Shown: positions 19,301 to 27,414, counted from the stretch's first letter. The stretch is 64,000 nucleotides of DNA from Nitrosovibrio sp. Nv4 (GCF_900215485.1 NZ_OCMZ01000002.1:806001-870000); one strand, 5' to 3'. Translations and numbers: made by a program. The notes: generated by a model from the letters alone, not told the origin.

Positions 19301-19580
19301 CACGGGTCAACCGGTGGCAACACTCATCCTCGAAGCCTGTACCGCTCGCTTTCGGCCCATCCTTCTGGCGTTCCTCACCAACTTTGTCGGGTTTCTCCCC
19401 ATTCTGCTGGAAACCAGTGAGCAGGCCCAGTTTCTGGTCCCGATGACCCTCTCCTTAACCGTTGGCCTATTGGTTGGCATGACCGCCAGCCTGATACTGA
19501 CGCCTGTCTGCTATGCAATTGTAGAGAAATCATGGTTGTCACCGTCCAGTTTGCCCCTTCGCTCGAGGCCGTCTTTATAA
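16389..19580 (+). CDS. RND-family efflux transporter, inner-membrane pump
   Basis: About 1063 residues from the ATG opening MTSASPSSGPIAWFAGNP; the frame extends to 16284 but that would overlap the adaptor gene. Layout is the RND pattern: TM1 (PVAANLLMWLILL), a large periplasmic loop, TM2-6 with the acidic pair in GILVDDAIIIGE, a second loop, and TM8-12 including MIAASGVVVNDSLVLLDYV. The acidic residues in TM4 and an N-D pair in TM10-11 fit proton coupling. It forms a tripartite pump with the two genes before it. The substrate is unknown. Placement next to the NRPS/PKS cluster and its sigma factor makes export of that metabolite a reasonable hypothesis, but generic drug or metal export is equally compatible with the sequence. 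Confidence 0.93.
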   Translation: MTSASPSSGPIAWFAGNPVAANLLMWLILLGGAGSLMLMDKEVFPRFMPHQVEVKATYPGAGPLEIEESVCIRIEEAIYDLPGVKRLNSEIIEGECTVKLAVLPSYNKDQVMNAVRGRVQAVQRLPKGLEKIDVQPANRIGDDGVIWVALHGPTDQLTLKRLSDRIQNELSQIPGVTRAHNYYDLPYELAIEVSSERLRQYGISLNEVTETVRRASIDLPGGVMKNPMGELLLRVKGKAQDNVSAGNLVVRTNADGSRILLRDVAIVKDGLEERLSEWHHNGETAQGWEIHAEKDTVEVARRVKAYVAEKKAELPRGVGLTTWWDDSQAYEERIGTLLEDGLTGFVLVCLILTLFLHLKVAIWAGIGILTSIFGAFWLMPALDVSLNMLSLFGFLLAMGILVDDAIIIGESIYAKQEAADAAGLPESGKESPFMAETLKNLAYLEAAVLGAREVALPVVLAVMIALVAFLPGLFLPGWAGQMMRPICLVMILTLVFSLVEALLILPAHLAVPSKPPSSPTTLMRLRRALNHGLQNFIHRVYEPLLEKALAWRYLTIAAFAALLMLAAALVAGGHVRLSLQADVTKGSFWVYLKLPQDTPYSETRRIAEKVERSLLEIRDEVDRKARVHDSDIQQSVIVGIETIISEHSAGFWTELSPAGRRHIVVEDFIREWRKRIGDIGRAKIDFLYKEGDLPYDIEFDLGHSDSAVLSSAVAQLKQKLASYPGVYDVVDSAEPGKPEVRLRVKPEAERLGVRLEDVAEQMRHAYYGDEVHRFQRGRNEVKVMVRLPRSERQSLDDLQSLPIRLPNGAQAPLGTLAEIDLMPGQAKLLRQSRQRILKIQAQVDPRMTDVNAIYAGLAAEEIPQIKRQFPGLDVNIGEERQEQEDTARTLVLFTAAALTVIYALIAIPFRSYVKPLIFLLGAPVAWSGAVWAHWLIGLPLSMESLVGMIAASGVVVNDSLVLLDYVQKRESTGQPVATLILEACTARFRPILLAFLTNFVGFLPILLETSEQAQFLVPMTLSLTVGLLVGMTASLILTPVCYAIVEKSWLSPSSLPLRSRPSL

Positions 19581-19752
19581 AGAGAATGGCAGGGCTTATA
19601 CTATTCACCTCCCCCACGTGATTTCCCATTTGATTGCCTGCCTGGTTTGACCAGATTCTTGTTGCCAGCCCAATGTCCCACACTCGAAATGATCCGGAGT
19701 ATTTATTCAGAAGTCAGAGCGTGAGTCACGTACTCATGGTGCAGAGTCAGAT

Positions 19753-20871
19753 ATGGAACCTATCGTAAAACAGTCGCGGCGTATCGTTATCAAGGTTGGC
19801 AGCAGCCTCGTCACCAACCAGGGACAGGGGCTGGATCATGCCGCGCTCGCACGCTGGGCGGAGCAAATCGCCAAGCTCAAGAAAATGGGCAAGGAGGTCG
19901 TGCTGGTCTCTTCAGGCGCGATAGCGGAAGGTATGCAGCGCCTGAAATGGAAAAAACGCCCTCATGCGCTGCACGAACTACAGGCCGCTGCCGCCGTCGG
20001 GCAAATGGGGCTGGTACAGGCCTATGAAAGCTGTTTTCGCCGCCACGAAATGCATGCTGCGCAGGTGCTGCTTACTCATGAGGATTTGTCCGACCGAAAG
20101 CGGTATCTTAACGCCCGCTCGACACTGGTTACACTGCTAAGCCTGAATGTGATCCCGGTCATCAATGAGAACGACACGGTGGCAACCGATGAAATCCGTT
20201 TTGGCGATAACGATACCCTGGCCGCATTGGTAACCAACCTGATAGAGGCGGATGTACTGGTGATTCTCACCGATCAAGGCGGGTTATTTACCGCCGACCC
20301 GCGCAAGGACATGCAAGCCAGACTGGTGGATGAGGCCAGGGCTGGTGATCCTGCCATCGAAGCCATGGCAGGCGGCGCGGGGAGCGATATCGGGCGCGGC
20401 GGCATGCTGACCAAAGTGATGGCTGCCAAACGCGCGGCGCGCAGCGGCGCCCATACCGTGATTGCATCAGGACATGAGACTGACGTCCTGATTCGTCTCG
20501 CTCAGGGAGAAACCATTGGCACGCAACTGCTGGCGGAGACTATGACACTGGCTGCTCGCAAACAATGGCTTGCCGATCACCTGCAAATACGCGGAAATGT
20601 CATGCTCGACGAAGGTGCGGTGGAAGCGCTCGCCGCCGGTGGCAAAAGCCTCCTATCGATAGGTGTGGTAAATATCAGCGGTAATTTCGAACGCGGAGAA
20701 GTCGTCGGCTGCCTTGATCCCCACGGAAGGGAAATCGCGCGTGGGCTTGTTAATTACAATGCTGCGGAAACCCGGCGAATTCTGCGGCGAGCAAGTAACG
20801 AAATCGAGGCTATCCTGGGTTATGTTGGTGAACCCGAACTCATCCATAGGGATAACCTGGTTCTGCTGTAA
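19753..20871 (+). CDS. proB: Glutamate 5-kinase
   Basis: 372 residues. The amino-acid kinase domain (~10-260) shows [41 protein letters not shown] and GRGGMLTKV, all diagnostic of ProB; a C-terminal PUA domain follows (~280-365). It phosphorylates glutamate to gamma-glutamyl phosphate, the first step of proline synthesis. Many betaproteobacteria keep proB after obg; here the upstream neighbour is the efflux operon instead, 172 bp away, so the gene should have its own promoter. No ribosome binding site stands out clearly before the ATG. Confidence 0.97.
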   Translation: MEPIVKQSRRIVIKVGSSLVTNQGQGLDHAALARWAEQIAKLKKMGKEVVLVSSGAIAEGMQRLKWKKRPHALHELQAAAAVGQMGLVQAYESCFRRHEMHAAQVLLTHEDLSDRKRYLNARSTLVTLLSLNVIPVINENDTVATDEIRFGDNDTLAALVTNLIEADVLVILTDQGGLFTADPRKDMQARLVDEARAGDPAIEAMAGGAGSDIGRGGMLTKVMAAKRAARSGAHTVIASGHETDVLIRLAQGETIGTQLLAETMTLAARKQWLADHLQIRGNVMLDEGAVEALAAGGKSLLSIGVVNISGNFERGEVVGCLDPHGREIARGLVNYNAAETRRILRRASNEIEAILGYVGEPELIHRDNLVLL

Positions 20872-20922
20872 GGAACTGACGTAGAATATTTACGGTGTCC
20901 AATATTACTCTGAGGAATTTTA

Positions 20923-21255
20923 ATGAAGCCGCGCACTGCAATTGACGATAATTTTTCGACCAGTCCACAGATCAGCGTCGAGGATCTGATTGATATCAAA
21001 GCGGCCGGTTTCAGAAGTGTGATCTGTAACCGACCGGATAATGAGGACGGTGGCGCTCACCCGGATCACAATCTGCTCGAGGCAGAAGCAAAAAAACTGG
21101 GCATCGAATTCGGCTATCTGCCGGTCGCGCCAGGACAAATAAATGAGGCACACGTCGCTCAATTCAAAATGCTTGTCAGCGAACTGCCCGGCCCCATCCT
21201 GGGGTATTGCCGCCTTGGAATTCGCTCGAAGACGCTCTATGAGCGAGCGCGGTGA
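20923..21255 (+). CDS. DUF442 (beta-lactamase-hydrolase-like) phosphatase-fold protein
   Basis: 110 residues. GFRSVICNRPDNED and YLPVAPGQI are typical of DUF442, a dual-specificity-phosphatase-like domain. The C-x5-R loop is present as CRLGIRS, where relatives usually have CRTGTRS or CRSGTRS. The protein stops about ten residues after the loop, slightly shorter than usual. An ATG with GAGG 8 nt upstream starts it. In many proteobacteria this domain is fused or adjacent to an MBL-fold persulfide dioxygenase, and here such a gene follows 112 bp downstream on the same strand, suggesting a role in sulfide or persulfide handling. Catalytic activity has not been assigned firmly to the family. Confidence 0.85.
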   Translation: MKPRTAIDDNFSTSPQISVEDLIDIKAAGFRSVICNRPDNEDGGAHPDHNLLEAEAKKLGIEFGYLPVAPGQINEAHVAQFKMLVSELPGPILGYCRLGIRSKTLYERAR

Positions 21256-21367
21256 GAAAGCAGAGCCCGGGTTTGGCAAGGTAAGGCAGCCACAGGGGCT
21301 ATGGCCGCTATGACCGCTTATCCCGCTTATACTATGCCACGGCAGTAACGGGATAAGAAGGGGCGCC

Positions 21368-22117
21368 ATGATATTTCGCCAGCTATTCGAGCCTTTATCC
21401 AGCACCTACACCTATCTGCTGGGGTGCGAGGAAACCGGGCAGGCCTTGTTGATTGATCCGGTTATTACGTCACTGGAGCGCGATCTGGGCGAGGTACAAC
21501 GCCTCGGGCTGACATTGGCCTATAGTGTAGAAACACATATCCACGCAGATCACATCACCGCCGCACTCGAACTGAAAAAGCAGGCCGGCAGCAAAATCGC
21601 CGGGCCTGCTTTCGACCGGCTACCTTGCACGGATTTTGGCATTGAAGAAGGCAAGCTCCTCCAGATAGGAAGTATAACATTGCAGCCGCTGCACACGCCC
21701 GGGCATACCGATGGACACTTTGCATATATATGCAATGAACGGGTATTTACCGGGGATGCTTTACTTATCGATGGATGCGGCCGCACCGATTTTCAAAACG
21801 GGGATGCGAGAACCTTGTTCAAGAGTGTAAGGGAAAAACTGTTTTCCTTGCCGGATGACTGTCTGGTATATCCCGCGCATGACTATAACGACAAACGGGT
21901 CTCTTCTATTGCACAGGAAAAGAAGCGTAATCCCCGCCTGGGAATCAGCCATACTCTGGAGGAGTTCGAAAAGATCATGGCAACCCTCGATCTGCCACCG
22001 CCGAAGTTTATCGATTACGCGGTTCCGGGAAACCGGCGGTGCGGTATTTGTCCGGATGACCTGCCCGACAATCTGCAGAATTATTGTCTACACATGACCG
22101 ACAGTCCGCAGGGGTAA
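21368..22117 (+). CDS. ETHE1-like persulfide dioxygenase (MBL fold)
   Basis: 249 residues. The metallo-beta-lactamase motif is THIHADHITA, followed by PLHTPGHTDGH and VFTGDALLIDGCGRTDFQ; the GCGRTDFQ stretch and VYPAHDY near 170 distinguish ETHE1/Blh persulfide dioxygenases from glyoxalase II. These mononuclear iron enzymes oxidise glutathione persulfide to sulfite and glutathione. The C-terminal tail contains CGICPDDLPDNLQNYC, a cysteine-bearing extension. Its neighbour is the DUF442 protein that commonly accompanies this enzyme. A sulfide:quinone reductase is not in the window. Confidence 0.9.
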   Translation: MIFRQLFEPLSSTYTYLLGCEETGQALLIDPVITSLERDLGEVQRLGLTLAYSVETHIHADHITAALELKKQAGSKIAGPAFDRLPCTDFGIEEGKLLQIGSITLQPLHTPGHTDGHFAYICNERVFTGDALLIDGCGRTDFQNGDARTLFKSVREKLFSLPDDCLVYPAHDYNDKRVSSIAQEKKRNPRLGISHTLEEFEKIMATLDLPPPKFIDYAVPGNRRCGICPDDLPDNLQNYCLHMTDSPQG

Positions 22118-22143
22118 ACTCGGGAATGAGGCTTTGCCTCCAC

Positions 22144-22662
22144 CTAATACCGGACCGCCTTCGGGTGGACGCCCGCTTTCAACGCGTCAATAGCCTCATC
22201 CGCATCCTTTACCCTGTGAATGCCAAGCGGGCAGAAAAAGTATCTGTAGAGTGCACGGTGGGCGTAGTTCTGGGCAATATCTTCAAGATCAATCCATTTC
22301 GACAATCTTGCCCGCATCCAGGTTTCGTCGTTCCGGCCATAGGCATAGGTTCTCTTTTCGGCGGTCTGGCAGCGTATTCCCTCATAGCTCACGTTCATCG
22401 CGCCCGTGGGTGACTTGACCACGAGACTGAAGCGCACTACGCCGTCCTCTCCCACTGTAATGGATGGAGCGTCAACATAATGAAGATTTGTGCTGACGGG
22501 GCCGGCATCGAACTGCAGCAGATTTTCCTCCTTGGGATAAGCAGGCAACTGTGCCTGCAGCTCGACCCAGGGTCTCTCGTGATCAAATTCATACTCGAAT
22601 TTTTGTTGCTGGGCACAAACGACAGCCGGCAAGAAACACAGCAATACAAGGAATCTGCTCAT
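22144..22662 (-). CDS. CNP1-like family exported protein
   Basis: 172 residues. A cleavable signal peptide (MSRFLVLLCFLPAVVCAQ) leads a mature domain with FDHERPWVELQAQLPAYPKEENLL and YEGIRCQTAEKRTYAYGR, matching the CNP1-like family of betaproteobacteria. The function is unknown. It is the last gene of a minus-strand group, 6 bp after the DUF3501 gene, and its 3' end faces the persulfide dioxygenase gene. One cysteine (in GIRCQT) and another near the C-terminus (FFCPLG) could form a disulfide. Confidence 0.8.
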   Translation of the reverse strand: MSRFLVLLCFLPAVVCAQQQKFEYEFDHERPWVELQAQLPAYPKEENLLQFDAGPVSTNLHYVDAPSITVGEDGVVRFSLVVKSPTGAMNVSYEGIRCQTAEKRTYAYGRNDETWMRARLSKWIDLEDIAQNYAHRALYRYFFCPLGIHRVKDADEAIDALKAGVHPKAVRY

Positions 22663-22668
22663 TACGTA

Positions 22669-23259
22669 TCAGTCCACCGTCAGATCTTTAACTAAAGCGT
22701 CGCGCACCGCCTCGGCCACTTCTTCAGCCGGAACCTCATAGGCGCGGTGGTCGATGCCCATGCTCAAGGGTGCATCCCGGCGCAGTGCCCTTATCATCTC
22801 GGGAGCCAGTTCGAACCGTAAAAAGTGGATCGACGAGGTTTTTTCTTCGGTTTCCCGCTCCAGATCTTCATCAGCAATCGCATAAACCGGATCAGAGCCA
22901 TTCACTTTAACCCAAACCCTGTCCTCTATGCCGATCAATTCCGCGAGCTTCGCGGCGCGCTCGATCGGGTCCGGGTATTCGATCATCATGGTCGCCTTCC
23001 AGTTCGTGCCATCCGGAACGAGGGGCCCATAGGAATCGAGCTCATCGTTTATGCCTGCTTCATCAAAAATCTTTTCGACCCGCAGCATTTCCTGAATTTG
23101 ATACCGTACCGTCAATTCATCCTCGAAAATGAGCGTTACATTTTCTCCCAGATGAACCTTGCGGTTTTTTTTATGCGCCATCACTTTGGCACGGAATTCC
23201 TGCCGTGCTTTGGAATAAGCTTCCAGGGTCATCAGGCTGTCGCGGGTAATCTGAGGCAT
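22669..23259 (-). CDS. DUF3501 family protein
   Basis: 196 residues without signal peptide or membrane span. The opening MPQITRDSLMTLEAYSKAR and the core YQIQEMLRVEKIFDEAGINDELDSYGPLVPDG are typical of DUF3501. The function is unknown. It sits between an HdrD/GlpC-like Fe-S protein and a CNP1-like protein, with rubrerythrin two genes upstream; from memory the Fe-S/DUF3501/rubrerythrin grouping recurs in other bacteria, which suggests a shared oxidative-stress or redox role. Highly acidic overall. Confidence 0.85.
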   Translation of the reverse strand: MPQITRDSLMTLEAYSKARQEFRAKVMAHKKNRKVHLGENVTLIFEDELTVRYQIQEMLRVEKIFDEAGINDELDSYGPLVPDGTNWKATMMIEYPDPIERAAKLAELIGIEDRVWVKVNGSDPVYAIADEDLERETEEKTSSIHFLRFELAPEMIRALRRDAPLSMGIDHRAYEVPAEEVAEAVRDALVKDLTVD

Positions 23260-23336
23260 GGTGTTTTGCTGTAATAATGTGATAAGCAGGGTAAAAGGGA
23301 AATTCGACTGCGTCGATTGCTCGCCCAGCCGTTCAG

Positions 23337-24674
23337 TCAGGTGCTTGAATCAAGTCCATAAGCAATCCGGATGAGCGTTAACGGATGCTGTTTTTGCGCA
23401 GTGGTTTCACCCATGCCTTGCTGAATGTGGCGCCCTGCGATGGCGCAATCAGAACTGATGTAGTCAGGGTCGGACGCCGCCATTTGCCTGAACACGGGTT
23501 TGCCGATTTTCATGGAATCGTCAAAATATTCGCTTTTTACGCCCCATGTGCCGTCATGGCCGGAGCAGCGCTCCACCACGCTCACCTTCGTGTCGGGAAC
23601 CAACTGGAGCAGGTCCCTGGTCTTCTGCCCGATATTCTGCACGCGCAAATGGCAGGGGATGTGGTAGGAAACTTTACCGAGGGACTTTTTAAAATCGGTC
23701 TTCAACAGGCCGTCCCGATTCCGTAACATAAGGTATTCAAAGGGATCGAACATTGCCGCCGCCACCGCTTTCACATCCTCATCCCGAGGAAACATAAGTG
23801 GCAATTCCTGCTTGTACATGAGCGTGCATGAAGGTACAGGCGTAAGTATCGCGTACCCTTCTTTGGCAAGTTTCGCCAGCGGAAGAATATTCCTGTTTTT
23901 AAGTTCTTTCACCGCGTCCAGATCGCCCAGTTCCAGCTTTGGCATTCCACAACAGGCTTCCCTTTCCACCAGGCACACGGGAATTTCATTATGGTCAAGT
24001 ATTTTCAATAAATCGTGGCCTATGCCCGGCTCATTATAGTTGACGTAGCAGGTGGAATAAATTGCCGCTTTGCCCGATGTCCGGTCGCCGTCGCGAACTT
24101 CATGTGATGAATTGATCCGGGCATTCGGACGGAACTTATGGCTATCGTAATCCGGCAGTTTCCGCTGCGAGTGAATACCAAGCACATTATCCATCAGCTT
24201 GCGGGCAGCGGGCGCCTTGTTAAAGGCATTTACCGCCTGCACCACTACTGGAATACTGGCAAGCTTGCCAACCGCATCGGTACTGGAAAGCAGCTTATCG
24301 CGGAAACGGACGTTGCCCTTTTTATGCTTGACCGCTTTGGCGCGCAGCATCAGGTGCGGGAAGTCAACATTCCATGGATGAGGGGGAACGTAAGGGCATT
24401 TTGACATGAAACACATGTCGCAAAGATAGCAACGGTCCGCTATCTCCCAGTATTTTGTCTTCTCCACCCCATCCAGTTCACCGGTCGTTCCCTCATCGAT
24501 GAGATCAAACAACCGCGGAAACGCCGTGCACAGGTTTACGCAACGGCGGCAACCATGGCAGATGTCAAAGACGCGCTCCATCTCGCTGAATAGCAAGGGC
24601 TCGTCATAAAAATCCGGGTTCTCCCAGTCGATCGGATGACGCTTTGGTGGCTCCAGGCTGCCTTCTTGGGCCAT
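23337..24674 (-). CDS. Heterodisulfide-reductase-like / GlpC-type Fe-S protein
   Basis: About 445 residues from ATG 24674 (MAQEGSLEPPKR); the frame is open to 24755 but the extra N-terminus is not conserved-looking. Two [4Fe-4S] motifs occur early: CHGCRRCVNLC (~40) and CYLCDMCFMSKC (~82). Two cysteine-rich CCG-type modules follow: CYVNY...REACCGMP and IPCHLR...CSGHDG. This is the HdrD/GlpC/GlcF layout, in which the protein passes electrons between a soluble partner and a quinone or disulfide. It lies between rubrerythrin and DUF3501 on the same strand. It may be the electron donor to rubrerythrin; that is inference from neighbourhood. Confidence 0.88.
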   Translation of the reverse strand: MAQEGSLEPPKRHPIDWENPDFYDEPLLFSEMERVFDICHGCRRCVNLCTAFPRLFDLIDEGTTGELDGVEKTKYWEIADRCYLCDMCFMSKCPYVPPHPWNVDFPHLMLRAKAVKHKKGNVRFRDKLLSSTDAVGKLASIPVVVQAVNAFNKAPAARKLMDNVLGIHSQRKLPDYDSHKFRPNARINSSHEVRDGDRTSGKAAIYSTCYVNYNEPGIGHDLLKILDHNEIPVCLVEREACCGMPKLELGDLDAVKELKNRNILPLAKLAKEGYAILTPVPSCTLMYKQELPLMFPRDEDVKAVAAAMFDPFEYLMLRNRDGLLKTDFKKSLGKVSYHIPCHLRVQNIGQKTRDLLQLVPDTKVSVVERCSGHDGTWGVKSEYFDDSMKIGKPVFRQMAASDPDYISSDCAIAGRHIQQGMGETTAQKQHPLTLIRIAYGLDSST

Positions 24675-24780
24675 GGCGATAGGGAAATAAGATGGGAAAT
24701 AAAATAGACGGAAATTCGGAGTATTAAAACCGCCGGATCGAATTGAAGCATTCAATCCGGCTCTTTATCCCGGCTTACCC

Positions 24781-25200
24781 TTACTCGATCAGATTATCCA
24801 ATACCTTCTGGAAACGGTTGGCGTGTGAACGCTCGGCCTTGCCTAGCGTCTCGAACCAGTCGGCGATTTCATCGAAACCCTCCTCCCGCGCAGACTTGGC
24901 CATACCGGGATACATATCGGTGTATTCATGCGTTTCGCCGGCTATGGCTGTTTGCAGATTGGCTCGAGATGAGCCGAAAGGCATGCCCGTAGCGGGATCA
25001 CCGCAAGTTTCCAGATATTCCAGATGACCATGGGCATGCCCGGTTTCCCCTTCAGCCGTAGTGCGGAATATGTTTGCCACATCGTCCTGACCTTCAACAG
25101 CCGCTTTGTTTGCGAAATAGAGATAGCGGCGGTTTGCCTGAGATTCTCCGGCAAAAGCTGCTTTCAAGTTTTCTTCAGTTTTAGATCCTTTAAGTTCCAT
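24781..25200 (-). CDS. Rubrerythrin (erythrin type, no rubredoxin domain)
   Basis: 139 residues forming only the ferritin-like four-helix bundle. Diiron ligands are visible in GESQANRRY, EGETGHAHGH, GETHEYTDMYP and LGKAERSHANRF, i.e. E...ExxH repeated. The C-terminal rubredoxin zinc-ribbon of classical rubrerythrin is absent. Rubrerythrins reduce hydrogen peroxide in the cytoplasm. A good AGGAG lies ~7 nt before the ATG. It is the first gene of the group with the Fe-S protein, DUF3501 and CNP1-like protein, and a long upstream gap (25201-25524) should hold the promoter. Confidence 0.95.
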   Translation of the reverse strand: MELKGSKTEENLKAAFAGESQANRRYLYFANKAAVEGQDDVANIFRTTAEGETGHAHGHLEYLETCGDPATGMPFGSSRANLQTAIAGETHEYTDMYPGMAKSAREEGFDEIADWFETLGKAERSHANRFQKVLDNLIE

Positions 25201-25395
25201 GTATTTCCTCCTGTTAGTTCAAGTTGCCAATGGTCAAACTGATCAGGCTTTCGCGGGACTTCCCGGATCCCGCTCGGCCAAAATCGTGTGAAAACAAGCT
25301 GTCTGATATCAGCCAGCTAAACCATATGAGACTATCGAAGGAGGCTTGACTTGTCAACCGTCCGGCTCGCGGCCTTATTACATCGGCTTATTATC

Positions 25396-25413
25396 GATAA
25401 CATATTTGTTATC
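25396..25413. promoter_or_regulatory. Perfect inverted repeat upstream of rubrerythrin
   Basis: GATAACATATTTGTTATC has 7-bp perfect arms (GATAACA / TGTTATC) around TATT, in the 324-bp gap between rubrerythrin and the crystallin-like gene. It looks like a dimeric repressor or activator site. It is ~195 bp from the rubrerythrin ATG, so it could also belong to an unseen transcript. The rest of the gap shows nothing I can name. Confidence 0.35.
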
Positions 25414-25524
25414 ACCGTATTCATGTAGGGCCGGGTACACGGTCATGTATAGGATATTGCATCATGACTGCGCCACGGTTAAGGCGAGTGATGCCAAACA
25501 ACTGCTGCTCGTAAGTACCGGGAG

Positions 25525-25983
25525 CTACTTTGCGCAGGAAAGCGTGAGCGATCGGATGGTTTCAAAAAGTCCGAGTTTTTTATCAAGGTTGGGCGCGCGG
25601 TGACCCTGTTCAAAAGTCGCAACTTTATCTTTGAAGAACTCATTGTCATAGACTGTTAGAGTCGCATCCGGTCCCACGACGAGGCTATCATATTTACGAC
25701 CCCAATCGAAATCCCCAACACGCGCCTTGGGAACGTCGATCGGCCCTGCCAGTAAAAGCACATCACCCTTGTAGTTCTCACTTGGATAAAGTCGCGCCCA
25801 GCATCCGCCTGCACGCTGAGAGTCGATTGCAAAAATCGGTGGCACTAGCATGATAATCGGCGCCAGGGCCTCGTTCTTGTCTTTGTTTTTAAATTGGTCT
25901 TGTTCCTGAGCGGTGGCCGCTGTGCTTATCCCAATTGCAAGCATAAGTGTCAGCAAAGCTGCCAATATTCCGGTTTTTTTCAT
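25525..25983 (-). CDS. Secreted beta/gamma-crystallin-like protein
   Basis: 152 residues with a clear signal peptide (MKKTGILAALLTLMLAIG...ATAQ). The mature part contains CWARLYPSENYKGDVLLLAGP and TVYDNEFFKDKVATFEQG, then GLFETIRSLTL. These are two Greek-key-like half-motifs with the aromatic-rich corners of beta/gamma crystallins. Microbial members often bind calcium through an (N/D)(N/D)xx(S/T)S loop; the second motif here begins FETIRS, so that site looks degenerate. Two cysteines (GGCW and the C-terminal SCAK) may pair. AGGAG lies ~9 nt upstream of the ATG. The role is unknown; an envelope-stress or structural function is speculative. Confidence 0.7.
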   Translation of the reverse strand: MKKTGILAALLTLMLAIGISTAATAQEQDQFKNKDKNEALAPIIMLVPPIFAIDSQRAGGCWARLYPSENYKGDVLLLAGPIDVPKARVGDFDWGRKYDSLVVGPDATLTVYDNEFFKDKVATFEQGHRAPNLDKKLGLFETIRSLTLSCAK

Positions 25984-26381
25984 TTTTCATCTCCTGATTT
26001 CGGTTTATGCCGACTTTAAATCTAGATAATATCGGGTGAGAAAAGGATAGTATGTGGCGTGACGCACATAAAACCTTGGTCTGAATCCTGCCGCGCGTAC
26101 CGCTCTCGACTCTCTGGTATGTGAATCTTGTATCAAGCCGAAGGGCGAGATGCCGAAGCAAGTTGGATTCAGCGTGGCACATAAATGATGGCCGAGTAGC
26201 CAGGAGCTTCATGTCCAGGCAGTTTTGCAGGATCAAAACCTTCGGACTCCCATCTCGGCAATTGTCGCGAACCATCTCTGTAACTCTTGAGTAGATCCCC
26301 GATGAGCGAATTAGCGCAACGCGACAGGCTGGAAAGCGGAATTTTCGTTACAGCCGCTCATGGGCTCAAGCCAGTTTTTGA
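25984..26381. other. Intergenic region without recognisable genes
   Basis: About 400 bp between the crystallin-like gene and the hydroxyacid dehydrogenase. Short open frames here have no homology I recognise, no ribosome binding site and overlap neighbouring genes. It should contain the promoter of the crystallin-like gene. Confidence 0.5.
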
Positions 26382-27338
26382 TCAGGTAACCAAATTCTGC
26401 GGCTTGCCCGCCACCCAGGCCTCGATATTATCGATCAGCTGATCAGCGAGAAATTGCATTGCCTCGGCTGCGGCCCAGGCTATATGTGGCGTCAGGATGA
26501 AATTGGGGCGGCGCAGGTCGAGCAAGGGATTGCCATTCGTCGGCGGTTCGGTAGTGAGCACGTCAAAACCGGCGCCGGCGATGAGACCTTCGTCCAGCGC
26601 CTGAACCAGCGCAGCCTCATTGACCAATCCGCCGCGGGCGGTATTGATCAGAAGCGCGCTGCGCTTCATCTTGCGCAGCTCATTGATGCCGATCATGTCT
26701 CGCGTTGCGGCGGATAATGGACAGTGCAGCGAGAGTATATCCGATTCGGCAAGCACCTGATCAAGCGGCGTGAGTACCACGTCCTTTTTCTTGGACGAGG
26801 CATGATACGCGAACAGCACGAGCATGCCGAAGCCGCGTGCAATGGCTGCGGTGCCACGTCCGATGGCGCCCTCGCCGACAATGCCCATGGTCGCGCCGAA
26901 CAATTCACCAATGTCATGCGTAAACAAGCAGAATTGCTCCGATTTCTGCCACGCCCCCTGCTCAATCTCCTGCCGGTACGCCAACAAATTCCTGCGTAAC
27001 GCGAGCACCATTGCGAACACATGCTCCGGCACGGTATGAATTGCATAATTGCGGATATTCGCCACGGCAATGCCGCGCCTTCGGCAGGCCGCAATATCGA
27101 TGGCGTCATATCCCGTTGCGGCGATGGCAACCATTTTCAGCCTGGGTAATTGCGCGAGAGTTCCCTCGCTCAAGCCAACCTTGTTGATAATTGCGATCGT
27201 CGCGCGCTGAAGGTGCGACACGATCTGATCGGGACCGGTTTGGGCATATTCTTCATAAGTATGTTCGAAATTCGGCCGGCGCACCTCCACCTTCAGCGAA
27301 TCCCGTTCCAGAAACACTACGTGATGATTCATGTTCAT
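26382..27338 (-). CDS. D-2-hydroxyacid dehydrogenase (hydroxypyruvate/glycerate type)
   Basis: 318 residues. The NAD-binding domain has GIVGEGAIGRG; catalytic residues are Arg in INTARGG, Glu in FDVLTTEPP and His in TPHIAW. N-terminal substrate-domain motifs include AATGYDAIDIAAC and VPEHVFAMVLALRR. Length and motifs fit glycerate dehydrogenase/hydroxypyruvate reductase better than PdxB or SerA, which are longer. In an autotroph this would serve glycolate or serine metabolism, but the substrate cannot be fixed from sequence. Two ATGs six bases apart (27338, 27332) are possible starts; GAGAG precedes both. The EamA permease lies upstream on the same strand. Confidence 0.9.
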   Translation of the reverse strand: MNMNHHVVFLERDSLKVEVRRPNFEHTYEEYAQTGPDQIVSHLQRATIAIINKVGLSEGTLAQLPRLKMVAIAATGYDAIDIAACRRRGIAVANIRNYAIHTVPEHVFAMVLALRRNLLAYRQEIEQGAWQKSEQFCLFTHDIGELFGATMGIVGEGAIGRGTAAIARGFGMLVLFAYHASSKKKDVVLTPLDQVLAESDILSLHCPLSAATRDMIGINELRKMKRSALLINTARGGLVNEAALVQALDEGLIAGAGFDVLTTEPPTNGNPLLDLRRPNFILTPHIAWAAAEAMQFLADQLIDNIEAWVAGKPQNLVT

Positions 27339-27414
27339 CTGCTCTCTTTCAGGTCTGTGAGAAGCCGATACGGCAATTGCAATTTGTTACTTACGGGGCC
27401 AGCAAGGCAACCTC

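Noticed and set aside
25889-26275. 128-residue minus-strand frame upstream of the crystallin-like gene
   Set aside because: It overlaps the signal-peptide region of that gene in another frame and shows no protein-family features.
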